NCBI GenBank assembly: GCA_964236465.1
Contig: CAXSBZ010000001.1
Span: 62,001-126,000 of the forward strand
Origin: Mucilaginibacter_A sp964236465
GTDB lineage: Bacteria > Bacteroidota > Bacteroidia > Sphingobacteriales > Sphingobacteriaceae
Length of the DNA stretch: 64,000 nucleotides
Direction of reading: 5' to 3'
The position numbers were made by a program, and so were the translations under genes. The notes below the pieces were generated by a model that was given only the letters and a program-made list of their open reading frames with translations, made no database searches and was not told where the DNA came from. This document shows positions 53,373-61,501 of this stretch, piece by piece. The stretch's first letter is position 1. Every line of letters begins with the position of its first letter.

Positions 53373-56300
53373 ATGACAAAAGTTCTGTACATCGCTACTT
53401 CCCTGCTTTTTTTATCGGTCTATAATTCCAACGCCCAGCAAACTGCTTATTTTAACCTGAACCGAAATTATCAATCGGCGGTAGAACTGCTGGATAAACG
53501 CAAATATGTGGCTGCTTCCGAGCAGTTTCGGCTGGTAGAAAAGCCGAGAAACAAGACATCTAACCAGCCAGTTTTTGAATCGGAAACTTCTTTGCTGCGC
53601 GAAAATGCTTATTACTTTGAAGCCGTTTGCGCCCTGAATCTGGGAAATGATGATGCCGAAAGCATGTTCCGCCGCTTCATCAAAGAACATCCGGAAAACC
53701 CGTTGGCCAAAGTAGCTTATTTTCAGGTTGGAAAATCTTATTTTAAACAAGAAAAATATCAGGATGCTTTGACTTGGTTTGATAAAGTGCAACCGGCAGA
53801 ACTCACCGGAAAAGAAAATGCCGAATATAAATTTGATAAAGGCTACTCCTATTTTGAACTGAAAGATTATAAAAATGCGCAACAGATTTTCAGCGAGATC
53901 AAGGACAAAAAAACCCCTTATTCTGAAGACGCAACTTATTATTTCGCTTACATCGCTTACCTCAACAAAGATTATCACCTGGCTTTGCTCAATTTTGAAA
54001 AGCTAAAAAACTCCAAAAAATACGAAGCAAGTTATCCATATTACATCACGGCGGTTTATTATTTGGATCAGCGTTATGATGACGTGATTGCTTATGCCGT
54101 GCCGATCATCAACACCACCAAGCAAACCAACGAAACGGAAATGTTGCGGATTATTGCGGCTTCTTATTTTGCCAAGGTTGATTATCCGGATGCGATCAAA
54201 TATTATGAGCGTTTTCAGGACCGCGATCAAAATAAAACGCAGAACAACCAGGACAGCTACCAGATGGGTTACGCGTATTTTAAAACCGGAAACAACCCGC
54301 GCGCCATCCGAGAATTGGAAAAACTGATCGACAAAACAGATGCTTACAGCCAGAGCGGAAATTATACTTTAGGTAATGTTTTTTTGAAAGTGAACAACAA
54401 GCAAAGTGCACGAAATGCTTTTCAGGTGGCTTCCACGCTGGATTTCGATCCGCAGATCAAAGAAGATGCACTGTATGAATATGCCAAACTATCCTACGAA
54501 CTGCAGTTTAACAATCAGGCTTTGGATGCCATTCGTTTATACATCAAAAATTATCCGCGTTCTGCTAAAATAACTGATGCCAAAGTTTTGCTAAGCGAGA
54601 TTTTATTATCTACCAGCAACTACAAAGAAGCGGTTGATATTTTGGAATCGATACCTAACAGAAATGGTGCGGCAAAAGAAGCATACCAAAAAGTTACTTA
54701 TTACCGCGGTTTGCAATATTACAATGAACGTGCTTTTGAGAACGCGATCGGCATATTTTTACGTTCGCTGAAAGACCCAACTGATGATAAAATTGAAGCG
54801 TTGGCTACTTATTGGATGGCCGAATCGATGTACGAAGTGCGCAAATACGGCGAATCTGTAGAAACTTTTGAGAAGTTTGAAGATATGCCGGCAGCTAAGC
54901 AGACAAATGTTTACAACTACGCCAACTATGCCTTAGGTTATGCTGCTTTTGGCGATGAAAAATACCAGAAAGCGGCCAATAATTTCGAGCGTTTTATTCA
55001 GGGTGATGAGCGCGATAAAAATACCGTGAATGATGCAATATTGCGTTTGGGCGATTGTTACTTCACATTAAAAAACTACAGTCGCGCCAATGAATATTAC
55101 AACCGCATTCTGGCGCAACATGCAAAAGGTGAAGATTATGCTTTGTTTCAGCGCGGCATGATCCAGGGTTTGCAAGGGCAACTGGATACCAAGATCAGTA
55201 CGCTGCAAGGTTTGATGCAGAAATTCCCGACTTCGGATTATGCCGATGATGCGAGTTTTGAGATGGCTTATACTTATTTCCTCAAAAACAACGGCGATCA
55301 GGCACGCACGGATCTGACGGCCATGATCCAGAAATATCCGCAAAGCAGTTATGTGCCGCGCGCGTTGGTTACGATTGGTTTGATCGATTATAATGCTAAC
55401 CAGGATGAGCCTGCACTGGAAGCTTTTAAACGTGTGGTGAAAGATTATCCGTCTACCAATGAAGCCAAGCAATCACTGAAACAGATCGAAAAAATTTATA
55501 CGGATAAAGGTGATGCGAAAACTTTTATCGATTATGCCGCGACCACGCCGATTGGCAATTACAGTTCGGCGCAACAGGATAATATCATGTTTACGGCGGC
55601 CAACAATTTGTATTTGCGCGGAGATTTTAAAGGAACTGTTAATGGCGTAAATGCTTATTTTGATAAATTCCCGAAACCGATTAACGACAAACAAGCGCGT
55701 TTTATCCGGGCAGAAAGTTTTGTCAAACTGAACCAGCCAGAACAAGCTGTGGCTGATTATAATTTTATTTTGAATGACTGGACGAGTGTTTACACCGAGA
55801 AATCACTTATCAGCATGTCCAACATTTATCTGCGGCAAAAGAAGTATAATGAAGCCGTGGTTTTCCTGAAACACCTAGAAACCAATTCGGAATACAAAGC
55901 GGATTATACTTTTGCCATCAACAATTTGCTTTACGCCTACTCGGAAATGCAGCTGCCAGATGATGTGCTGAAATATGCGGCTTTGGTTCGTTTGAATGAA
56001 AAATCATCCGAAGAAGACAAATACCGCACCGGATTATATGCCGGGAAAGCTTATCTGGTAAAAGGCGACACGGCAAATGCGACCAAAGAATTTAATTATG
56101 TGGTAACCAATACCAAAACGGTAGCCGCTGCCGAAGCCAAATACAACGTGGCCGAACTGGAATACCTCCGCAGAAATTATAAAGCTTCGCAAAAAACGTG
56201 TTTTGAGCTGATCAATAAGTTGGGCGATTACGATTATTGGGTAGCTAAAAGTTTTATTTTGCTGGCTGATAATTATGTGGCTTTGAAAGATATTTTCCAG

Positions 56301-56417
56301 GCAAAAAGCACTTTGCAAAGTGTGATTGGAAACTATAAAGGCAACGACGAGATATTGCCAACGGCCAAAGCAAAATTAGATCAATTGAATCAAACTAATA
56401 CCAAGAAAGAGAACTAA
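53373..56417 (+). CDS. Large exported TPR protein
   Basis: A 1014-residue protein with a Sec signal peptide (ends NSNAQQ) followed by at least 15 tetratricopeptide-like repeats across its full length (for example YQDALTWFDKV, DEKYQKAANNFERFIQGD). YbgF/BamD-like periplasmic scaffolds look similar. It starts a run of six genes on the same strand (to 61277), with a 3-base gap before the outer-membrane barrel gene, so it probably organises the envelope complex encoded there. Two imperfect dispersed-motif copies are read as AKEA and QKKY. Confidence 0.85.
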   Translation: MTKVLYIATSLLFLSVYNSNAQQTAYFNLNRNYQSAVELLDKRKYVAASEQFRLVEKPRNKTSNQPVFESETSLLRENAYYFEAVCALNLGNDDAESMFRRFIKEHPENPLAKVAYFQVGKSYFKQEKYQDALTWFDKVQPAELTGKENAEYKFDKGYSYFELKDYKNAQQIFSEIKDKKTPYSEDATYYFAYIAYLNKDYHLALLNFEKLKNSKKYEASYPYYITAVYYLDQRYDDVIAYAVPIINTTKQTNETEMLRIIAASYFAKVDYPDAIKYYERFQDRDQNKTQNNQDSYQMGYAYFKTGNNPRAIRELEKLIDKTDAYSQSGNYTLGNVFLKVNNKQSARNAFQVASTLDFDPQIKEDALYEYAKLSYELQFNNQALDAIRLYIKNYPRSAKITDAKVLLSEILLSTSNYKEAVDILESIPNRNGAAKEAYQKVTYYRGLQYYNERAFENAIGIFLRSLKDPTDDKIEALATYWMAESMYEVRKYGESVETFEKFEDMPAAKQTNVYNYANYALGYAAFGDEKYQKAANNFERFIQGDERDKNTVNDAILRLGDCYFTLKNYSRANEYYNRILAQHAKGEDYALFQRGMIQGLQGQLDTKISTLQGLMQKFPTSDYADDASFEMAYTYFLKNNGDQARTDLTAMIQKYPQSSYVPRALVTIGLIDYNANQDEPALEAFKRVVKDYPSTNEAKQSLKQIEKIYTDKGDAKTFIDYAATTPIGNYSSAQQDNIMFTAANNLYLRGDFKGTVNGVNAYFDKFPKPINDKQARFIRAESFVKLNQPEQAVADYNFILNDWTSVYTEKSLISMSNIYLRQKKYNEAVVFLKHLETNSEYKADYTFAINNLLYAYSEMQLPDDVLKYAALVRLNEKSSEEDKYRTGLYAGKAYLVKGDTANATKEFNYVVTNTKTVAAAEAKYNVAELEYLRRNYKASQKTCFELINKLGDYDYWVAKSFILLADNYVALKDIFQAKSTLQSVIGNYKGNDEILPTAKAKLDQLNQTNTKKEN

Positions 56418-56420
56418 GCA

Positions 56421-58250
56421 ATGAAGTTAAATACGATCCTCGCCTTTTTGTTTTTCGGACTGATGCTTCATGCGCTTCCCACATTTTCTCAGCAAAAACC
56501 GGTTCAGAAAAAAGCAGCTGTCAAAGCCAAAAAGACAGTTGCCAAATCGACTGTTCCCGCAAAAACAAAAGCACCAACTAAAGCTGCCAATACCAAAAAA
56601 AGTACGATAAAAACAGCATCCGCAGACACAACCAGAAAAAGAAATGTGCCTGCCAAAAAAGCGGAACCGCAAAGTTTGAATGAAGAAATTGTGGTGACCA
56701 GCATTTATAAACCAGTTTTAGCCGATGCGGTAAAAATCCGCAAGAACCCGAATTTGGACGATAAACAGGATGTGAAGCCCGCTTTTTCCTACACTAATTT
56801 GCTGGATAAACGCTTGAACAGCAACGCCGGCATACAGCCGCTGGAGGCCATGCAAATCCCGAAAACGGCCAACGATACTTTGTACAATAATTACGCTAAA
56901 GCCGGAATCGGCAATCTGAGCACCACTTTTGGCGAGTTGTACATCAACAACGGCCGCGACCAGGCTTTGCAGGTTGGCGGTTATGCCAAACATTTTTCGC
57001 AAAAAGGCAGTTTGCCGGATCAGAAATCAAGCCGGCAGGAAATCGGTGTTTTTGGCAAAAGCGTTGGCGAAAACAATAGCGTGCGCGGAACCATCAACTA
57101 CACACGCCGCAACAATTATTTTTATGGTTTCGATCAGGACAATCCGCCTAAAAATTTAATCCCAGGCAAACAGCATTTCAATACTATTTCCGGTGAAGCA
57201 GAGATTGCCAAAAACTTTAAAGACACGGAGAATGACTTCGTTTATGCGGCAAAAATCAGCGGTTATGTTTTCAACAATGCTTATCAGGCCAAAGAAAACA
57301 ATATCCTGATCGATGTTTCCCTCAACCAAACGATCAAGCAATTTTATGCCGGTTTGAATGCTTCGCTGGATGCCGGAAGCACGAAAGATAGCTTGTACAG
57401 CATCAGCAATAATATTTTGCGCGCAAATCCTTATATCAAGTTGCAGGGCGAAAACTATAAAATTGATGCAGGCGTAAACTTGGTTTCGGAATTTGGTACA
57501 AAAAGTAGTTTACGGTTATTTCCGGCAGCAAAAATTGAGTTTCAGGTGATCCCAAAATATGTTCGGATTTTTGCGGAAGCACGTGGCGATATCGACAAAA
57601 CGCTATTAAAAAACCTAACCGAGATCAATCCTTTCCTGGATCAGAATATTGACATCCGAAATTCTATCGACAGACTGACCCTTAGTGCCGGTTTGAAAGG
57701 AACTATAGCACCGGGATTAGGTTTCAAAGCGGCATTTATCCGCCAGAGCATTACCGGTTTGCCGCTATTTGTTAACAATTTTAATTTCAGCAGAGGAAAA
57801 AATAAATTTGTGGTGATTTATGATGGCGGGAAATCAACGGTAACTGGTTTCAACGGAGACTTGGATTACAAGATTTCGGAAACGGTGGATATTTACGGCA
57901 GATTGGAATACCGGAAATACGCGCTGGCAACGGAAGCCGAAGCTTGGAATCGGCCAACAGCCAAACTTACCGCCGGAACAAACTTCCGCATCAACAAAAA
58001 AATAACGATAAATGGAGCATTGCTGATCCGTGGCGAAACCAAAGACCGGCTCCCAACTTCTGCAACGGCTTTCCGGGTGGTTACGTTGCCATCTTTTGCG
58101 GATTTGAATGGCGGCATAGATTACCAGATTTCCAAACGGATTTCCATTTTTGCGCAGGCAAATAATTTGCTCAACACCAAGTATCAAACATATCTTTATT
58201 ATCCTGCAAACGGATTTAATATCTTTGGCGGCTTAAGCGTAAGCTTTTAA
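56421..58250 (+). CDS. TonB-dependent-receptor-like outer-membrane beta-barrel protein
   Basis: A 609-residue protein. A signal peptide (to about FSQ, residue 24) is followed by a very Lys/Ala/Thr-rich linker (residues ~28-75, KKAAVKAKKTVAKS). The rest is a barrel with receptor-like strands ending NGFNIFGGLSVSF. A classical plug domain is not evident, so it is smaller than a normal SusC or siderophore receptor. Position between the TPR gene and the SPOR gene suggests a shared envelope complex. A GTT-form motif copy at 56606-56619 is read as IKTAS in the linker. Confidence 0.78.
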   Translation: MKLNTILAFLFFGLMLHALPTFSQQKPVQKKAAVKAKKTVAKSTVPAKTKAPTKAANTKKSTIKTASADTTRKRNVPAKKAEPQSLNEEIVVTSIYKPVLADAVKIRKNPNLDDKQDVKPAFSYTNLLDKRLNSNAGIQPLEAMQIPKTANDTLYNNYAKAGIGNLSTTFGELYINNGRDQALQVGGYAKHFSQKGSLPDQKSSRQEIGVFGKSVGENNSVRGTINYTRRNNYFYGFDQDNPPKNLIPGKQHFNTISGEAEIAKNFKDTENDFVYAAKISGYVFNNAYQAKENNILIDVSLNQTIKQFYAGLNASLDAGSTKDSLYSISNNILRANPYIKLQGENYKIDAGVNLVSEFGTKSSLRLFPAAKIEFQVIPKYVRIFAEARGDIDKTLLKNLTEINPFLDQNIDIRNSIDRLTLSAGLKGTIAPGLGFKAAFIRQSITGLPLFVNNFNFSRGKNKFVVIYDGGKSTVTGFNGDLDYKISETVDIYGRLEYRKYALATEAEAWNRPTAKLTAGTNFRINKKITINGALLIRGETKDRLPTSATAFRVVTLPSFADLNGGIDYQISKRISIFAQANNLLNTKYQTYLYYPANGFNIFGGLSVSF

Positions 58251-58257
58251 GCGGATG

Positions 58258-58287
58258 TTGATGTATTTAAAACCACTTTTATTTTTG
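58258..58287 (+). promoter_or_regulatory. Consensus promoter directly before the SPOR gene
   Basis: TTG at 58258-58260, a 19-base spacer and TATTTTTG at 58280-58287. The ATG is only 5 bases further on, so a transcript from here would be leaderless or nearly so. Confidence 0.6.
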
Positions 58288-58292
58288 AGCAG

Positions 58293-59357
58293 ATGGACGT
58301 AGCAGCGTATATAAAAGCACTGCTTGGCCAAGAGCAGCACGTTTTTGTGCCGGGTTTGGGTACTTTCTCCGTCCGCCAAACCGCTGTTTATTACGATCAG
58401 AATCAACACACATTTTCCCCTCCTAAAAACAGTATTGAATTTTTTGTAGAGGAAAAAAATGATGGAACGCTGGAGGAATATATCTGCAAACAGAAAAACA
58501 TTTCGCAGCAGGCATCGGGATATTTTATTGAAAAGTTTGTTGATCAGCTTAAAAAGGAAGCCAACGCTAAAAATATACCGGTAAAAGAAGCATTGTTCCC
58601 TGCGGGGCAAAACACGGATGCTTCTTTTAATGAGATAAATTTTGGTTTGCCGCCGATCCGTTTATCAAGCTTAAAAAAAGAACAGTTAATTGCGGAAAAC
58701 GAAATTACAGCTGATAAAGAAACTTTAACCAAGCCGGATGAGGCAGGAAAATTCTATAAAGACTTTTCTACCAACTTGCCTCAAGAAGAACCAAAGCTGG
58801 AGAGAAATACCAGTTTTTGGGCAGCTATGATTTTACTGTTGGCGGTTTGTTGTTTGGGTTTTTATGCTTTGTATTTTAATTACCCGAACATGTTTAAGGG
58901 ATTATCGCCACAAAAACAACCAACGGTGATTGCTGCAAAAGTTCCTGCTGCTGATACTTCAAAACCTGTTGCGGCAACAATTAAAAAGGAAACAATTGCA
59001 GATACAACGGCAAAAGTTGCTGTCGATACACCTGCAATTTCAACAAAAACCATTGCCCCTGCCCCGCCGAAAACTGAAAATGATACGGTAAAAACAGCTG
59101 ATTTGGATATGGTGGACAAATCGCCGTACGAAATAATCGGTGCTTCTTTTAAGACACTAAAAGGGGCAAAAACTTTTTTATTACAATTGAAATCCAAAGG
59201 GATGCACCATGCCAAAATTTTGGGCAATACCTCCGGAAAACAGGTGCTGATCACTTTTGGTTCTTATCCTGATAAAGCCGCCGCATTGGTTGCATTAGAA
59301 AAACTACGCGCAAAAGACGTTCATTCAGAAGCTTATATACAACACTATTTAAAATGA
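58293..59357 (+). CDS. SPOR-domain membrane protein with HU-CCDC81-type N-terminus
   Basis: A 354-residue inner-membrane protein. The N-terminal ~110 residues resemble the HU-CCDC81/SPOR-associated domain (MDVAAYIKALLGQEQHVFVP). One transmembrane helix lies at about residues 173-195 (AAMILLLAVCCLGFYALYF), then an Ala/Thr/Pro-rich linker, and residues ~275-354 are an SPOR peptidoglycan-binding domain (YEIIGASFKTLKGAKTFLLQ). SPOR domains bind denuded septal glycan strands. It overlaps the ExbB-like gene by 4 bases (ATGA). Dispersed-motif copies at 58580 and 58618 are read as VKEA and DASF. Confidence 0.87.
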   Translation: MDVAAYIKALLGQEQHVFVPGLGTFSVRQTAVYYDQNQHTFSPPKNSIEFFVEEKNDGTLEEYICKQKNISQQASGYFIEKFVDQLKKEANAKNIPVKEALFPAGQNTDASFNEINFGLPPIRLSSLKKEQLIAENEITADKETLTKPDEAGKFYKDFSTNLPQEEPKLERNTSFWAAMILLLAVCCLGFYALYFNYPNMFKGLSPQKQPTVIAAKVPAADTSKPVAATIKKETIADTTAKVAVDTPAISTKTIAPAPPKTENDTVKTADLDMVDKSPYEIIGASFKTLKGAKTFLLQLKSKGMHHAKILGNTSGKQVLITFGSYPDKAAALVALEKLRAKDVHSEAYIQHYLK

Positions 59358-60067
59358 TGTTAATATTTTTTCAGGCCACTGCCGATACAGCCACCAGAGC
59401 TGTAGATACTTTAAATCGCGCTGTACAAGCCGGTGCCGCACAACCGCACGAACTGCGTTTTGGCGATTTGCTGATCAAAGGTGGCTGGGTAATGCTGCCG
59501 ATTGCAATCCTGGCGATTTTGGGATTGGTCATCTTTTTTGAACGCTTTTTTACAATCAGGAAAGCCGGGTTGAACGAAGCGAATTTACTATCACAGGTAA
59601 AAGCCAACGTAAGTTCCGGCAAACTGGATTCTGCCCTGGCCATTTGCCGCAACAGCAATACGCCGCTTGGCCGGATGTTGCACAAAGGTTTGCTGCGAAT
59701 TGGCCGCCCGATCAAAGACATTGAAAGTGCGATTGAAAATACTGGCCGGTTGGAAATTTCGCGCCTGGAAAAAAATATTGGTATTTTAGGGATTGTGGCC
59801 GGCATTGCGCCGATGTTTGGTTTTTTGGGAACGATTGCCGGTGTGATCAAGATTTTTTATGATATTTCTCAAACAGATAACATCAGCATGGGCGTGATCT
59901 CCGGCGGGTTATATGTCAAAATGGTAACTTCTGCCGCTGGTTTGCTGGTTGGAATTGTTGCTTATGTGTTGTATAATATTTTACAAATGATGATCGAAAA
60001 AGTAACTTTGAAATTGGAAACTGATTCCATCGATTTTATTGATTTGTTAGAAGAACCCAGCAAATGA
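59354..60067 (+). CDS. ExbB/TolQ/MotA-type proton channel subunit
   Basis: A 237-residue inner-membrane protein with three transmembrane helices: about residues 45-68 (GGWVMLPIAILAILGLVIFF), 140-165 (GIVAGIAPMFGFLGTIAGVI) and 185-210. It pairs with an ExbD-type protein to use the proton motive force. The overlap at 60064-60067 (ATGA) couples it to the next gene. Confidence 0.93.
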   Translation: MMLIFFQATADTATRAVDTLNRAVQAGAAQPHELRFGDLLIKGGWVMLPIAILAILGLVIFFERFFTIRKAGLNEANLLSQVKANVSSGKLDSALAICRNSNTPLGRMLHKGLLRIGRPIKDIESAIENTGRLEISRLEKNIGILGIVAGIAPMFGFLGTIAGVIKIFYDISQTDNISMGVISGGLYVKMVTSAAGLLVGIVAYVLYNILQMMIEKVTLKLETDSIDFIDLLEEPSK

Positions 60068-60462
60068 ATTTAAGAAAGAAAAACCTGCGCGCTTCGGCAG
60101 AAGTAAATACTTCAGCAATGAACGATATAATGTTCTTTTTGCTGCTGTTTTTCCTGATTGCATCAACCGTAACCAATCCGAATGTAATCAAGCTGATGCT
60201 GCCGAAATCATCATCTGGGCAAGCGGTTTCTAAAAAAACAATTACGGTTTCCATCACCAAAGACCTTAGGTATTATGTTGATAAAAAGGAAGTTGCTGTA
60301 ACGGATTTAACAACCACGCTTCAATCTTACAAAAAAATAGCAACGGAATTGACAATTGTGTTGTATGTAGATAAAACCGTAGCCATCCAAGATGTGGTGC
60401 AGGTGATGGATACGGCGCAGAAACTGAACATTAAACTTGTACTGGCTACAGAACCGAAATAA
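60064..60462 (+). CDS. ExbD/TolR-type subunit
   Basis: A 132-residue protein with one N-terminal transmembrane helix (about 22-42, IMFFLLLFFLIASTVTNP) after a basic start, then a periplasmic ExbD/TolR domain. The usual proton-binding Asp of the helix start is replaced: SAMNDIMFFLLLF has Asp20 in the expected place. It acts with the ExbB-like protein. Stop and next start overlap by one base. Confidence 0.92.
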   Translation: MNLRKKNLRASAEVNTSAMNDIMFFLLLFFLIASTVTNPNVIKLMLPKSSSGQAVSKKTITVSITKDLRYYVDKKEVAVTDLTTTLQSYKKIATELTIVLYVDKTVAIQDVVQVMDTAQKLNIKLVLATEPK

Positions 60463-61277
60463 TGATACGGCGGCAGGAAGAAAATAATTATCCGAAAGCT
60501 TTTTTGCTGACCGGGATTGTGCTGGGCTTATTTTTGCTGCTGACGTATTTTATGGTTTTCCCGATGCCGCCCAAACAGGAAGAAGGCACTGGCGGAATTT
60601 TGGTGAATTACGGCACAACCGATGAAGGCATGGGCAAAGATTTTATGAGTACTGAGGAACCATCCGTAGCTGAAAAAGCCAACAAAAGCAAACCGGATAA
60701 AATCAAGCCGGAAGCCAAGCCAACCGAGAAAGTTAGTGCCGACAACAGCGATAAAAAAGTAGTTACCCAAACTACGGAAGATGCACCGGAAGTAGCCCCG
60801 AACAGTAAAAAACCGAGCAATACCGTTGCCACAAAAACCGATGTAAAAGAAGCAAAGCCGCAGGTCAACCAGAATGCTTTGTATAAAGGCAAAAAAAATG
60901 ACGGCACCGGTGAAGGCGACGGAACCGGCAACAAGCCCGGCAATCAGGGAAAAGTTACCGGAAGCACGCTAACCAATAATTACAACGGTACAGGATCCGG
61001 AAACGGCGGAAACCTGAACATGACGCAACGGAGTTTCCTGACTAAACCGCAAGTGACAGATGATAACCACCGGGCCGGAAAAATTGTGGTTGATATCCGA
61101 GTGGATAAAAGCGGCAACGTGGTTTATGCGCGTGCCGGTGCCCGCGGAACAACTATCAGCGATAGCGAATTGCTACAAAAATGTGAAAACGCTGTGCTGG
61201 GCATCAAGCTAAATGCTGCTGAAAACGCACCGGAAACACAGATCGGAACAGTCGTTTTTGTGTTTAAAGTGCAGTAA
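60462..61277 (+). CDS. TonB-like energy transducer
   Basis: A 271-residue protein with an N-terminal transmembrane helix (about 12-33), then a Lys/Pro/Asn/Gly-rich linker with many charged residues (NKSKPDKIKPEAKPTEKVS) and Gly/Thr-rich repeats (GTGEGDGTGNKPGNQG). The last ~85 residues resemble a TonB C-terminal domain (GKIVVDIRVDKSGNVVYARA). It should span the periplasm and link the ExbB/ExbD pair to outer-membrane proteins such as the barrel encoded two genes upstream. A partial motif copy at 60841 is read as VKEA. Confidence 0.87.
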   Translation: MIRRQEENNYPKAFLLTGIVLGLFLLLTYFMVFPMPPKQEEGTGGILVNYGTTDEGMGKDFMSTEEPSVAEKANKSKPDKIKPEAKPTEKVSADNSDKKVVTQTTEDAPEVAPNSKKPSNTVATKTDVKEAKPQVNQNALYKGKKNDGTGEGDGTGNKPGNQGKVTGSTLTNNYNGTGSGNGGNLNMTQRSFLTKPQVTDDNHRAGKIVVDIRVDKSGNVVYARAGARGTTISDSELLQKCENAVLGIKLNAAENAPETQIGTVVFVFKVQ

Positions 61278-61348
61278 GATTGGTTGAATAGTTTGTGGAT
61301 AATTGTTCATTGCTAAAAACCTTTTAAATGCTATTCAGCATATTCTTT

Positions 61349-61437
61349 ATGCTTCTTTTATCACCTAAATTTTGATTACTTGCTTTTTCTACCAGCAACA
61401 ATTAGCAAAACAAAAATTATAAGCATAAAAGAAGCAT
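61349..61437. repeat. Dispersed-motif inverted pair, 89 bp
   Basis: ATGCTTCTTTTATC at 61349-61362 with a CACCTAAATTTTG tail, and its inverse GCATAAAAGAAGCAT at 61423-61437. It lies between the tonB-like and folC genes. Confidence 0.9.
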
Positions 61438-61501
61438 TATCCTTTGGCAGCAATCTAAACCGCTTCTAAAGTTTATCAACTATCACCCAAAAACCATCAC
61501 C

